Assembly (NCBI RefSeq): GCF_905475465.1
Contig: NC_062254.1
Location: 9,058,001-9,122,000, forward strand
Length of the DNA stretch: 64,000 bases
Source: Pieris napi
Lineage: Eukaryota > Arthropoda > Insecta > Lepidoptera > Pieridae
Direction: 5' to 3'
Part shown: in pieces, positions 11,537-21,959 of the stretch
Layout of the letters: each line of letters opens with the position of its first letter
Position numbering within the stretch: the stretch's first letter is position 1
The notes under the pieces: model-generated
Seen by the model: only the letters and a program-made list of their open reading frames with translations
Database searches by the model: none
Told to the model about the DNA's origin: nothing
Translations under genes and position numbers: made by a program

Positions 11537-12370
11537 TTTATCTTCTTATGCCGGGAAACTTGATAGTTTTAGTAACAGTAATTTTAAATCAATATTTCTG
11601 ATTATCACGAAAGAAAACACGAATATTCAATGTTATCAGCCAAACCAAGAATACTGCGATAATCTTCAAGTCGTTCCCACAGTCTGTTCCGTTACAAAGG
11701 GTGCATATATAACAAATTACGTATTACTCTATTTCATATAACAAACTGACAAATCTTTTAATACCTTAGTGAACGTGCTGTTAATGTTTCTGCCATCTGG
11801 TGTCCCCTTAGTGCGAGACTAATAGGTCCTTCTTGGAGCCCTAAATAGGCTATTTATTACAGGGGTTCCTTTAAATGGAGATCACCCTTAGGAAAGATTA
11901 ATCGATTCACGAATTGATATCGACTTTTTAATATGAGAATCGAATTAGGTTCGTATTTTATTCTCACTTCTGGTTTACACTTAATTTAAATTAATTATAT
12001 TGCACAATTTTTTTTTATTGTGTTTAATATAAACTAATGAGCAGCGTGAGCAGACTTCCAGGGCCCACGTAGCCATAAAATATTAAATAAATGTATCTAT
12101 GGTCGTTATATATCTATGATAGAAGCTTATGTCAGTTTTCTTTGTTCATGGTAATAGTTGTCTGTGCATGTTAAAGATTGAGTACTTGAGTATGTTCCTT
12201 TTGAATTCTAGGGAGTTATTATTTTACTTTTAATATACTTACATAATTATATGCCTTGTGAATCAATCCGAATTTATTTTACCAACATTAATAATGAATT
12301 TGTTTGATACGTTTTGATATTTTAACCAGCAAATCAATTATATTGCATTTTAGTATATCTATTTATATAT
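11537..12370. other. Apparently unique sequence
   Basis: 11780-11960 is less AT-rich and includes GATTAATCGATTCACG, a cluster of TAAT/ATCGAT homeodomain-like sites. No gene seen. Confidence 0.4.
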
Positions 12371-12537
12371 AGGAGGAGGCCTATGTCCAACGGTGGCCTA
12401 ACCAAAACCTGACAAGCATACAATAGTTCCTAAACGTGAATTTTACCTAATGTTAAAAGTTATTTTTTTCAATTGAAATGAAACTTCTATGCTCATCATT
12501 AAGTTTTGGAAATAAAGGCTATTATTATTATTTATAA
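12371..12537 (+). mobile_element. RTE-like LINE 3' end, very short
   Basis: Only the last codons survive (EEAYVQRWPNQNLTSIQ, stop). They are followed by a short UTR and an AATAAAGGCTATTATTATT tail, like the 862-1475 copy. Confidence 0.6.
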
Positions 12538-12540
12538 ATA

Positions 12541-13057
12541 GACCACAAGGGGGTGTATTTATGAATAACAAGGGGAGTTCGATTTTTTATTATTTTGGTA
12601 TTTTTATACAGCAAAGTTTCAAAAAAGGTTAACTATATAAGTATGTTTTCATTTTTAAAATTAATAACAGATGGGATGTATGTAAGATTAAAAAAAACAT
12701 ACAACATCGTTTGGCTTCCTTCCTTCAAATATTAGGCGTAAAATCTGTTTACAGTGGTTTGTATAAACAAAACATCAACAAAAACCTACATAATATTAAA
12801 ATTAGGAAGTAAACAGTACAAAGCGGTATCATAAAAGATTCCGTAAAAGCCCTACCGATTTAATTTCCGGATTTTTATGAGAAAAAATTATACAACATCT
12901 GTTACACTTAAAGGGGAAAATGTTAACGTTTTGAATTTATTAATTTTAATCGAGTTACCGGACAATTTACTTACGGTTAAATTTGTTTGTTAGAATAATA
13001 TATTTTCATATTTTTCATGATTATAATTTGAGTAAAATCTTAAGTATTTCTAATTTA
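12541..13057. other. AT-rich, nothing recognised
   Basis: No feature seen. Confidence 0.55.
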
Positions 13058-13278
13058 TCTTTATATATATAATTCTTCTGTGAGTGTGTATGTCACTGAA
13101 CTTCTCTGAAACGACTGGACCGATTTTGAAGAATTTTTTTGTGTGTGTTCAAGGGGATCTGGGAATGGTTTAGATTCACAAATCATCCCGCCAGATGGCG
13201 CTGCAGTCGGTACTTTCATACTTTGCTTTACTAATCGCTTGAAATATCATGCAGGACAACGTCTGTCGGGTCCACTAG
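13058..13278 (+). mobile_element. Non-autonomous Helitron (family H3), 221 bp
   Basis: Starts TCTTTATATATATAATTC after a host A. It ends GGACAACGTCTGTCGGGTCC-A-CTAG before a host T; GGAC/GTCC and nested bases can form the terminal hairpin. Contains the GACTGGACCGATTTTGAAG block common in lepidopteran Helitrons. Confidence 0.75.
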
Positions 13279-13435
13279 TCTTCATATAAGATTTGGATTA
13301 TTGTTACAATTATCACACCGTTTTGTTAACTATTAAAAAAATATAGTTTAGTATGTTATAGTATAGGAGAGAGTATTAGCACCAGCTGTATGTATATTTC
13401 TTTTTTGACGTTCATATTATATGAATAAATGATTG

Positions 13436-13456
13436 TTGACTTGACTTGACTTGACC
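13436..13456 (+). repeat. (TTGAC)n short tandem repeat
   Basis: Four consecutive TTGAC units at the end of an AATAAATGATTG-type LINE tail. Confidence 0.8.
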
Positions 13457-13457
13457 A

Positions 13458-13630
13458 GCAGCAAAGTGGCAGGTAGATGGAGACCTGGCCGCAGACGCAC
13501 GTCTTGGTTGAAAAACCTTAGACAAGGGTTCGATCAAAGCACCAAGTCATTGTTTATAAGCGCGGCATCCAAAATTAAACTAGCCATGATGATCACCAAC
13601 CTTTGGAAAGAGATGGCACTATAAGAAGAA
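13458..13630 (+). pseudogene. LINE ORF C-terminal fragment (L2/CR1-like)
   Basis: Frame reads GKVAGRWRPGRRRTSWLKNL, then a run of helical residues (SAASKIKLAMMITNLWKEMA) to the stop at about 13624, followed by AAG/GAA repeats. The GK-x-GR-x-x-GRRR-x-SWLKNL block is the recurrent basic tail of an L2-type LINE. 5'-truncated. Confidence 0.65.
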
Positions 13631-13636
13631 GAAGAT

Positions 13637-13722
13637 CAGCACCAGAGCGTACTAATTCTTAAAAGACTGGCAACGCTCACGCGAGCCTTCTGGCATTGTA
13701 AGTGTCCATGGGCGGGCGATAT
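13637..13722 (+). mobile_element. LINE 3' end fragment (family L1)
   Basis: Contains GAGCGTACTAATTCTTAAAA and a diverged GGCAACGCTCACGCGAGCC core. Abuts the previous fragment directly. Confidence 0.65.
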
Positions 13723-14390
13723 AACAAATTGTTTTATACATATCTGAATGTAAATGCAACAAAACTTAATAATTCTAACTCGTATTCAAGTTTCTCATCC
13801 ACAAGACTTAAAAATCGTTGTCGAAGTACACATTTACAACGGTCTAACGTATTATATATATTCTACCTTCATTTTGTTTAATAAACAACAAACATTTAAA
13901 CTGACATCTAATGACAACATAAAAAACAACGATTTGTTAATGACACTGGAAGAAACTGGCGTTTAAGATGCAGGCTAGGCCTAGTTTAAACGCTAGTGCT
14001 CATAGAATTATATTATGTACAAGGTTAACCAAAATTAATAGTGTCAACGATTGCCTATTGAATGTTTACAATGTAAGTATAAAATTTAATTGTTTTGGCG
14101 TCAAATATAGTGAATTTTATTTTATTTATGTAACTAAAAGTTGTATGTACCTAAGTCTTAAACAGTAATAACATAGTTGTTGTCACAAAACAAGTAAATG
14201 TTCCACTTTGCTTAGTTTTAGAATTGCGTAAATTCGTATAGATGATCATACTCAATATCGCCCCTACGTTTTTATAAGGTACATATTTCATTTTGTAAAT
14301 AATCTAGTTTGCGCTCTATGGGAATAGAATACTAAGTATGGATCGGGAGTGTTAAGAGAAAGCTTAAGTAAGAAATTCATATAGAATAGA
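13723..14390. other. AT-rich, nothing recognised
   Basis: Two adjacent open frames of about 70 codons have no family features; treated as chance. Confidence 0.5.
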
Positions 14391-14579
14391 ATCGCATGAT
14401 AAATTTGACGATTATTTAAATGATCCTAATCCTTGGGATTGATTTGCACCAGTTCCAACAATTTGTATGACTCAAAACTCGGCGATTAAAAAGAGTGGCG
14501 GAGAGTTTCTTGCCTGCTCTACGCCCTTGACTTGCGAACAGGTAAATGTAAGTTTAGAATCAATTTAACATCTTGGTTC
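14391..14579 (+). mobile_element. LINE 3' UTR fragment (family L8)
   Basis: Shares CCTTGGGATTGATTTGCACC and GCGATTAAAAAGAGTGGCGG with the copy at 3664. No coding remainder. Confidence 0.65.
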
Positions 14580-15005
14580 TGGGGGCTACAACGAGCTAAG
14601 AGTACGCCGAGAATTCGCGTTTATAATGTACTTCATAAAGTTGTTACATGGCACGGACAGTTATTCGGCAGTACTTCAGTACCTTAGCTTCAATGTACCT
14701 GATGGGTACGTCAGAAAGCGACATCGTCCGCCGTTACTTCATATGCCCACTGCTAGGACTAACCTTCTGAAGAGGGCACATATGATTCGGTGTATTAATT
14801 TAGTTAACGAATTACACAGGTTAGCGGACCTTTTTCATTGTCCTAGAGTAGTTAGTTAATTTCTTATATTTGTTATTATGTAATTTTGTTTTTCTTAATT
14901 AATTTTGTATGTTTTTTTCTGTAATTTTTATTACCTTATTGTTCACTTTTGTCAGTTTAGGGTCTCCTTTTAGGGTAGGAGTATCTTTATAAATAAATAA
15001 ATGAA
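14580..15005 (+). mobile_element. Jockey-like LINE 3' end
   Basis: An open frame to the stop at 14857-14859 reads FIMYFIKLLHGTDSYSAVLQ, then LSFNVPDGYVRKRH, then ARTNLLKRAHMIRCINLVNE. This fits the tail of Jockey/I-type reverse transcriptases. A T-rich UTR and an (AAAT)n tail (about 14990-15005) follow. Everything upstream is lost. Confidence 0.65.
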
Positions 15006-15775
15006 TAAAAATAGCTTCTGCTGACGTTTGTAAGTGTACTTGGTTACATATATGAAAGTTTAAGTTTGAATATCTATTGTAAAATTCGCACCGTCCATGT
15101 TTATGGACATTTATGTTTTAAATGTAAAACTCTACTTTTGTTAATGTATTTGGTATTTTAGTTACTACTGAGCTAATACTGACATTTCTATGTACCATAA
15201 AGATAAAATATGTAAATTAACAGACTGCCATGAAAAAGGGAACCACCCGAGTACGTAGATAAAAGGTAGGATAATTCTTCCACACTTCGCCTTTTACATT
15301 CTGTTATTAAACTAGAGTAAGGGCAGATCCGGTCATGACAACGCAATACAATTAATACTAGCTCGTACGGTAAAAGAAAATGTAGTGAGGAAGTTGGCAT
15401 ATTATAGATCTAAAAATCGACGACGTGTGTCAGGCACAGTCGTATAATCACATTCTTGCATTAAGGAATAAAATTTCAAGAAACATTTATGGAAATTAAG
15501 AGGCAAGACCAAGAGGTCCTAGTGTGTACAGAAGGATGATGGTGAAAGGTATATTTCAACATCCCATTGAGGGATTGAGGAATTTCAAACATTCAATCAG
15601 AAAAGTATTCGATCAGAAAAGTATAAAGAAAACATCACAGAAAAAGTACCAATTTATTTCGCATTTTAAATTAAATACATAGATTTTAAAATCTTTTAAT
15701 TCTATATGTACAATCTAAATTACAAGGCATATTTGACGAAAGATAACGTAAATCCTATATAGCCTTAAGTTGGCC
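15006..15775. other. AT-rich, nothing recognised
   Basis: No feature seen. Confidence 0.5.
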
Positions 15776-15898
15776 TTTAAATAAAACTTCCTTAAGAGAT
15801 AAAAAATTGACGTTTCAAGTGCAATACAGCAGTTGTGATTAGCAATAGGGTCGCGACATGATGACCTCGTATAAGCCGTCAAAGAAGTTTTATTTAAA
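15776..15898. repeat. Small inverted-repeat element
   Basis: Termini TTTAAATAAAACTTCCTT and, inverted, TTTAAATAAAACTTCTTT differ at one base and enclose about 87 bp. Single copy here, so a MITE is only a possibility. Confidence 0.4.
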
Positions 15899-16501
15899 TG
15901 TGTAGTACTGTGCTTGTAAGCTTTATAAATTTGGAATAAAATGAGGATTACACTAATTTAAATAAAAGTTATTAAAACATGTTTCAAAGCATTATCAAAT
16001 AATTTGTATTAAAAATACAACACTATCTTTTCTATATAACAAATTCTCAACTTTCATTTTAAGACATCGTTCGGTAATGAAAGCAATGTAATCGAAAGTT
16101 TCTCGTATAATCTCAATTTAACTTTTAACGTCATTAAACATATGATAATAATGATTAAAAGTTTTAATTTCGTCCACTCTTACATCTAACTCTGAACACT
16201 AACTTTCGTTACTAAAGAATACATATCTTTGGAATTGTCAAGTGCAATTTATTTAAACTTATATTTACAATATTATGTATAATAAAACGAATCATTTCTA
16301 ATTATGAAAGAAAACTTGAAACTCCTATAGTCAACCCATACATATAACGAAGTTGTCGATAGATAACATTGACAGTGAATATTATATTTTTAACTATATT
16401 CGGGCGCACTCTTATTTTTAAAACAAAAATCTCTGTAAAGTCGGTTCACTGACGATAGTTGAACGTGACAATGGTTGCATTTTTCAAAAGAAAATTTTAA
16501 T
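15899..16501. other. AT-rich, downstream of the Connectin-like gene
   Basis: May include the distal 3' UTR of the minus-strand gene. A minus frame of 101 codons overlapping 16390-16695 has no recognisable features. Confidence 0.4.
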
Positions 16502-16587
16502 TTTATTTGTTTGATAGATATTTCGTATATTTCGTAGAGAAGGAGGTAAATGGAAATCACAATTGTATTGATTAAGTTACATTTATT
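16502..16587 (-). terminator. Candidate poly(A) signals of the Connectin-like gene
   Basis: On the minus strand AATAAA occurs at 16587-16582, 284 nt beyond the stop codon, and again at 16507-16502. These are the first canonical hexamers after the stop that I noticed. In AT-rich DNA such hexamers are common, so this is only a plausible 3' end. Confidence 0.3.
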
Positions 16588-16611
16588 TGTACGCATAAAT
16601 AAAATTATGTA

Positions 16612-16770
16612 TATTTTAAACGAACGAACGCTGCCAAACGCGCAGGCCGATTGAGCCTCTTTGTCGCTCGTTCCGCGCTCTCGCTTGCACTTCAAGCCTT
16701 AAATGGAACGCCTCAGAGCGAGGTAACGCCGCATTCGTCATGTTTTTTCGTGCGTGTAGCCGGTTCCATC
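16612..16770. repeat. GC-rich island downstream of the Connectin-like gene
   Basis: A clear rise in GC in AT-rich surroundings, containing GCTCGTTCCGCGCTCTCGC and ending GCCGGTTCCATCG. The text GAACGCCTCAGAG recurs at 9632, so part of it may be an interspersed repeat. It would lie in the gene's 3' UTR or just beyond. Short open frames here are not convincing. Confidence 0.45.
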
Positions 16771-16870
16771 GTTTATATATATATACATTATAAGACGTTG
16801 TCACGTCAAAAATGCCTATATAGAATACAAATAATACTAAAGCTAATACATATTATAGCCTAGTTTATGC

Positions 16871-17316
16871 CTACAATACAATAAAAACACACACAATGGT
16901 CAAATTTAAAATTGATTGTAATAATCGACTTCCGGAAGTTTTGTAATATTTAACCTCGTCCTGAGTAGGGGGCGAGTAAGAAGCCTCGGAAATAAGCTTA
17001 CTAGGACAAGGTAGTAAATCTTTAGGGATGTCAAGTAGTTTTTTACGGTATTCGATTTTTAAATCCAAATCTGTGTCTTGATCTTGCATAGTGTCGTCAT
17101 AATCTTCGAAGTCATCTTCGTCGTAGGTTCTGTCGGTCTTAGCAATTACTTTATTAGGTTCGTTCTTTTGGGTTTTAATGTTGATCAAGTTGGTTTTTAG
17201 TTTGTTATCCATGATACAGTTCAGGCGGTTGAGAGCAGCGCGGACGCGTTTGCTTCTAGTCTCGTCACGGAGTTTGTGCAGCCAGGATAGTCGACAGTCA
17301 CAGGTTAGCTTGTTAC
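16871..17316 (-). CDS. Con: Connectin-like LRR adhesion protein, terminal coding exon
   Basis: Begins after an acceptor (TTTGTTCACAG, AG at 17318-17317) in phase 1, so the junction codon is GGT and the protein reads ...ISLDG|NKLTCDCRLSW, the standard entry into an LRR C-terminal cap. Cap cysteines are C353, C355, C381 and C451. Between the last two lies an insert of about 70 residues with a strongly acidic stretch (residues 409-432, Asp/Glu rich). After C451 comes a hydrophilic stalk, small residues S475-G476-S477 as a plausible omega site, and a hydrophobic tail L479-L495 that runs to the stop at 16873-16871. No basic cytoplasmic segment follows, so a GPI signal is likelier than a transmembrane receptor. 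At 495 residues the protein is shorter than my recollection of fly Connectin (nearly 700). No intervening exon is needed for a correct cap. Confidence 0.82.
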
Positions 17317-17542
17317 CTGTGAACAAATTGTATAAGTTAAAAGAAATTGAGCCTTACTGTAAGATAAGTACCTTTTCACTAAAAGAGATGAGTAACTTTT
17401 AACTTAAGTATTCATCTGTTTCTTTTCTTCACAGCATAAATACGCTATGACAGAAATAGACGAAAGAGAGTGTAAGTTAAAAGAGTGCAATTACGTTGCT
17501 TTAGTTTTTATGTATAAACAAACATTTTGTAAAACAAAAAAA

Positions 17543-17715
17543 TGGCGATTAAAAAGAGTGGCGGATAGTTTATTGCCAGTTCTTCTCTCCCGTTCTACGC
17601 CCTTGATTTGAGAGCTGGCAGTAAATGTTAAATTAGAAGCATTAATATGTATTTCTTTACTGACAAGTCATAAGTGTACATTTTGTTACCTATATGATTA
17701 AATGATTTATTACTT
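17543..17715 (+). mobile_element. LINE 3' UTR (family L8) in the intron
   Basis: Contains GCGATTAAAAAGAGTGGCGG, CCAGTTCTTCTC and CGTTCTACGCCCTTGATTTG, ending in TGATTAAATGATTTATTAC. Opposite in orientation to the host gene. Confidence 0.7.
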
Positions 17716-18223
17716 TACTTTATGATGAAGTCTTTTAAATTACTATTGAGCAGGTACGGTTAAGATTGTCGTTAATTGGGTTTAAAAAAAAAGAAATGAT
17801 TTTAGAATACAATTGAATTGATTGATGTTTAGGATTTATAAAATATTAAAATGAAAGTCAACAAATGATATGCGCGATGAATTGTACCGAACTAACTTCA
17901 TATTTTAATTATCGTATCACCACTTGGTGTGAAATGCTGACAAAACAGAAAGTACTAGAGTGTCAGCGAGATCGGGTACAAGGTTAGATTATAACATTAG
18001 GTTTTGTGTGTGTGTGATAAGAGCGTGCTATAACAATGATAACGATACAGTCCCAGTAACAAAACTATTATGCCATTCCTGACCGAGTACAGATAACACC
18101 AAGAAGTATAAACACAATTGATTAATATAATATATATTATAACTGATAAGAGTGGGGTCACCGAGCGACATTACGATAAATAAGTGACAGAGGAAATTTA
18201 ACTTGTGTAAAAAACACAGTTCG

Positions 18224-18445
18224 TTCCACAGCTGAGCATTTTTAAGGCAGTTTTTGCCGCGCACCACCACTATGTGGAACCAGCTGCCCACTGAAGTATT
18301 TCCGAATCAATTCGACTTAGGATCTTTTAAGAATAGAGCGTACCAATTCTTAAAAGGCCGGAAACGCACTCGCGGGCCCTCAGGCTTTGAGATTGTCTAT
18401 GGGTGGGCGGTATCACTTAACTTCAGATGAGCACACTGCCCTTAT
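18224..18445 (+). mobile_element. LINE 3' end (family L1) in the intron
   Basis: Runs from GCTGAGCATTTTTAAGGCAG through the ACCACCACTATGTGGAACC block and a GGCCGGAAACGCACTCGCGG core to the CTTCAGATGAGC end. Opposite in orientation to the gene. Confidence 0.75.
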
Positions 18446-18471
18446 CGTCACTCTCTTATACGTCGGTTTCC

Positions 18472-18616
18472 TCACGATGTTTTCCTTCACCGTTCAAGCG
18501 AATGTTTAATGCGTTTAATCCGTTGAAAGAAAGTCCATTGGTGCACAGCCGGGGATCGAACCTACGACCTCAGGGATGAGAGTCGCACGCTGAAGCCACT
18601 AGGCCAACACTGCTCT
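18472..18616 (-). mobile_element. SINE S1 head fragment in the intron
   Basis: tRNA-like head and proximal body only. The distal half is missing where it meets the LINE end to the left. Confidence 0.8.
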
Positions 18617-20200
18617 ATTCATTTTAAACCCATGTCAAATACGTATTTATGAAGTTATAAAGTGTATTCAGAGTTGTAAATATCTAAAGAGCAATACTAC
18701 GAAATTTAATGAACGATTAGCTAACGACTGATTTAAAAAGGCACAGGCACATTCTTTTCCCAGTTAAATGTATAGTACGTTTATCTAATATATTTATTTA
18801 TTTATTACAGAAATACATACATTATCCTTACATACTATGCCAATACGATAATGTCGAGAAACATTAAATAAAATATAATAAAGTACATATATAATATTAA
18901 ACACATAATATACACAATATCGCTACTGTGAATTCAAATCTTAACTAAGCTTAAATAACGGTTAACTCTTATTTAAGGTCTGCCGTTGTAAAATATACAA
19001 CAACGAGTAACTAATAACCCTCTAGTCTATAAATAGCGTACAGAAATAAATAATGAACGCTGGTAATACATTAAATCATATCTGAAAATGCAAGTGCAGC
19101 CAGCAATTTTGCGGCGGCCATATCTTACGACACGAAATACACTCCATTAAAATGTCACTTGCTACATCTAATGGGACCGCTTCCGTGGCTCAGTTGGTCA
19201 CTATGTTTGTATGCGTAGCAATATATCGGTTATAAAGTTTGTCTTTCTAAAATTGCAGAGAAAAAATGTGTTTGCCCCGTTACTTTCACGTTGAGGGGAC
19301 TATTTTAATAGCTATTTGTTGTGTAGCAGTGTCCAGTTTGTGTTTCCACACTGTTACTCCTTAAGAAACGATTTGAGTTATAAGGCCCGGTACGGAAATT
19401 TTATGAGGAGTAAAATCAAGTGTAACACGAAAAGTTGAGACTTGAGGCGTTATGTGTAACACTAAAAGTTGAGGCGTTATGTAGAAAGACTTTGTCAGTG
19501 TTGACAGGAGTAAAAAATAAAAGTAGATTGTCTAGCGTGCCATGGAGTTTTGTCAATAGTTATGGTCAGTGAAATTAAAACTAAAAAGATTGTTCATTCT
19601 TATTCTTCTCTTACTATAAAGGTAACTTTGGCCACAGAAAGAAAATCCTATTTGGGCATAGATGATGTAGGTACGTTTTATTACCACTACAAACATCTAT
19701 ATTATAATAACATATATTCTTACCACCTTTAGTATGAAAATATGGTCGACAGTCACAGAACATTATCGCCATTTTATCGTTCGTAAGGAGTAAACTCCAA
19801 TCGTGCGTCGTAGCTGACACACACACTTTTTTATTTTATTTCTGATTATGTTTACAATACATAAAAAAGGGGCAATCTAATAAGCCCAGTCAAGATTAAA
19901 ATACAATGAGAATGATTTAACCCCTTCAAACCTAACACTTTCTTGTTAACATGATAATATAAGTCTTTATATGCCATGAAAGCGGCTGGAGGATGGATGG
20001 AATTAAAAAGACTGCATCAGCTATGTCAAATACCATAACCAACTTCTCTTAGAAAGCATTATGAGGTCTAACATCTGTAACTTCTGGGAAGGTGATTCAA
20101 TAATTTGGTCACCATAGTGTAGCTTTTATTTATACGTACTACATGCAGGGAGTAAAATCCCACGGTAATTATTTAGGTGTCTGTAATAGTAGTCATATTT

Positions 20201-20335
20201 AGTGACGCTACAACCCTATATGATTCATATCTTTGATCATTTTTATTCCATACACTAGTAGGAGATCAGCATTCTCCCTGACACAGGTCGTGTTTCTTTT
20301 TAAACTGAGACATTTTGGGAAACCAGCGATGTTTT
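20201..20335 (-). mobile_element. Degraded SINE S1 copy in the intron
   Basis: AGTGACGCTACAACC, GGAGATCAGC, CTGACACAGG and GATGTTTTACTTCGAC match S1 positions in order but with many changes. Its right part is inside the duplicated segment. Confidence 0.5.
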
Positions 20336-20595
20336 ACTTCGACTTCTTCGATCTGTAAATGTTTTAGATATATTTAGGTAATTTTTTACAGAGTCCAGTT
20401 CTTTAAAAAAATGGTCTACAGCTTATACTTATAAGCTGTAGACCATTTTTTTAAACTTGTGTTCTTTTTAAACTGAGACATTTTGGGAAACCAGCGATGT
20501 TTTACTTCGACTTCTTCGATCTGTAAATGTTTTAGATATATTTAGGTAATTTTTTACAGAGTCCAGTTCTTTAAAAAAATGGTCTACAGCTTATA
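20294..20595 (+). repeat. 134-bp direct duplication with 26-bp hairpin
   Basis: 20294-20427 and 20462-20595 appear identical over 134 bp (offset 168). Between them 20430-20455 is a perfect inverted copy of the last 26 bases of the left unit (20402-20427), separated by two bases. The layout is unit, reversed tail, six bases, unit. Confidence 0.9.
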
Positions 20596-21535
20596 AGTAA
20601 TCCAAAAATTTCAATGGCCCTCATATATTTTATGAAAAAAAAAATCGCCTCTACCGAATTTCTATAGAAGGTTACCATAACATAACTGAGCCAACATAGC
20701 CGTGATAAGCAACAAACGCTGCGTTTTTCGAGGCTATTTTACTGTTTCGGCTTAAACCAAATACAAATAAATAGATTATAGAGCCTACTATTTCGCACTA
20801 ATTTTAATTTTAATATCTCGAATACTATAATGTGAAATTTATTTACAAAACGTTACTCTTAATTATTTATTGTAAATAAACTATAGTTAGTTTAGTTATA
20901 AAAAAAAAATTGCGGTGATATAATTTGTACAGTACCTAAAGTGGATTCAAAATTTTCCTTAAAATTTCTCTTCGCTACATTACTAGGCAAATGATTAGAT
21001 GTAATTAACACAAGTTGTATAGGTAGTTAAGTTGTTCAAACGTAGGTAGTTGTTGAAAGTTAATAAGGAACGTAGGGGCGTGCGTCCTGAGTAGTTAAGT
21101 TTCTAACTTTGGTTAACTAACTTCTGATGTAATTAAACGCAACATTTTGAGCACCTCCAATAATTTATTGTGAAATGTTATGAATAATTTAACTAATCAT
21201 CTAAAATAAACCTAAGTTGTATTTTATTTCGTCTATAACGAATAGTTGTCCATAGTAACTTGAAGATTTAAATAAAAAGATTTGTATCCCTCTGTAGATA
21301 TTTTATCATAATTAGAAAATCATAATTATAAAAATTCATAAATTCAAAAAAAAAATCATAATTAGAAAATCTACCACGGCAAAAAGTCCCGTATCCACAA
21401 AAGGAATATGAGGATGACCTCAAAGTAGATATTAACCCGTTGGCTGCTGTAGTAAGCTAATATGTCTCTTTTTCATAATATTAAAACAGCTATAAAAAAG
21501 TTAACAATTCTTGTTAGATTTATACGTTTTTTTTA

Positions 21536-21790
21536 ATAGAACGTGGGGCAATCGGGCAGGAGGCTCATTTGATGTTAAGTGATAGATCAGACACTCTCAA
21601 TGCCAGAGGCCTCGCGAGTGCGTTGCTGGTCTTTTAAGAATTGGTACGCTCTTTCCTTGAAGGACTCTTGAAGTCGAATTGGTACGGAAATACTTCAGTG
21701 GGCAGCTGGTTCCACATAGCGGTGGTGCGTGGCAAAAACTGTCTTGATAAACGCTCTGTTGTGAGTCTGGACGTCAAGGTGCTTTACCAT
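21536..21790 (-). mobile_element. LINE 3' end (family L1) in the intron
   Basis: Minus-oriented, 140-odd bases from the splice donor and in the same orientation as the host gene. Contains the reverse of the MWNQLP block (CAGCTGGTTCCACATAGCGG) and the GGCAGGAGGCTCATTTGATG end. Confidence 0.75.
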
Positions 21791-21959
21791 ATATCTATCT
21801 AAATTATTTGCTATTATACTAAGAATTGAACTTAATCTATAAACATAAAGAGTTCTCGAAGGTAAAGACCAGATTTAAAAATAAATAAACAAGTATGAAC
21901 TATCTAGTATTTCATATAAAATTAAAAACTTTTAAAGAGAATCTCGAAAGAAAACTCAC

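Larger units (their letters stand above)
17317..21959 (-). other. Intron of the Connectin-like gene
   Basis: Phase-1 intron of 4,643 bp with GT donor (21959-21958) and AG acceptor (17318-17317), inserted exactly before the LRRCT cysteines. It has been colonised by a LINE 3' end (17543-17715), a LINE end plus SINE fragment (18224-18616), a degraded SINE fragment with a duplicated segment (20201-20595) and a minus-oriented LINE end (21536-21790). A short imperfect direct repeat around GTAACAC / AAAGTTGAG / GCGTTATGT lies at about 19415-19482. The stretches 18617-20200 and 20600-21535 otherwise hold AT-rich sequence in which I see nothing. Confidence 0.8.

Noticed and set aside
13754..14168. Two adjacent frames of 66-70 codons as a small-protein pair
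   Set aside because: Composition follows the AT-rich background and there is no family signature or conservation evidence.
16651..16863. Coding exon in the GC-rich island downstream of the gene
   Set aside because: Both strands are open by base composition and part of the text recurs at 9632; no protein features.
16871..17326. Independent 151-residue protein starting MFTGNKL
   Set aside because: The first three residues are intronic; the frame joins at the AG at 17318-17317 to the upstream exon and starts with an LRR cap.
19171..19215. tRNA-like head GTGGCTCAGTTGGTC
   Set aside because: No B box follows at the right distance and no second copy is present in the window.
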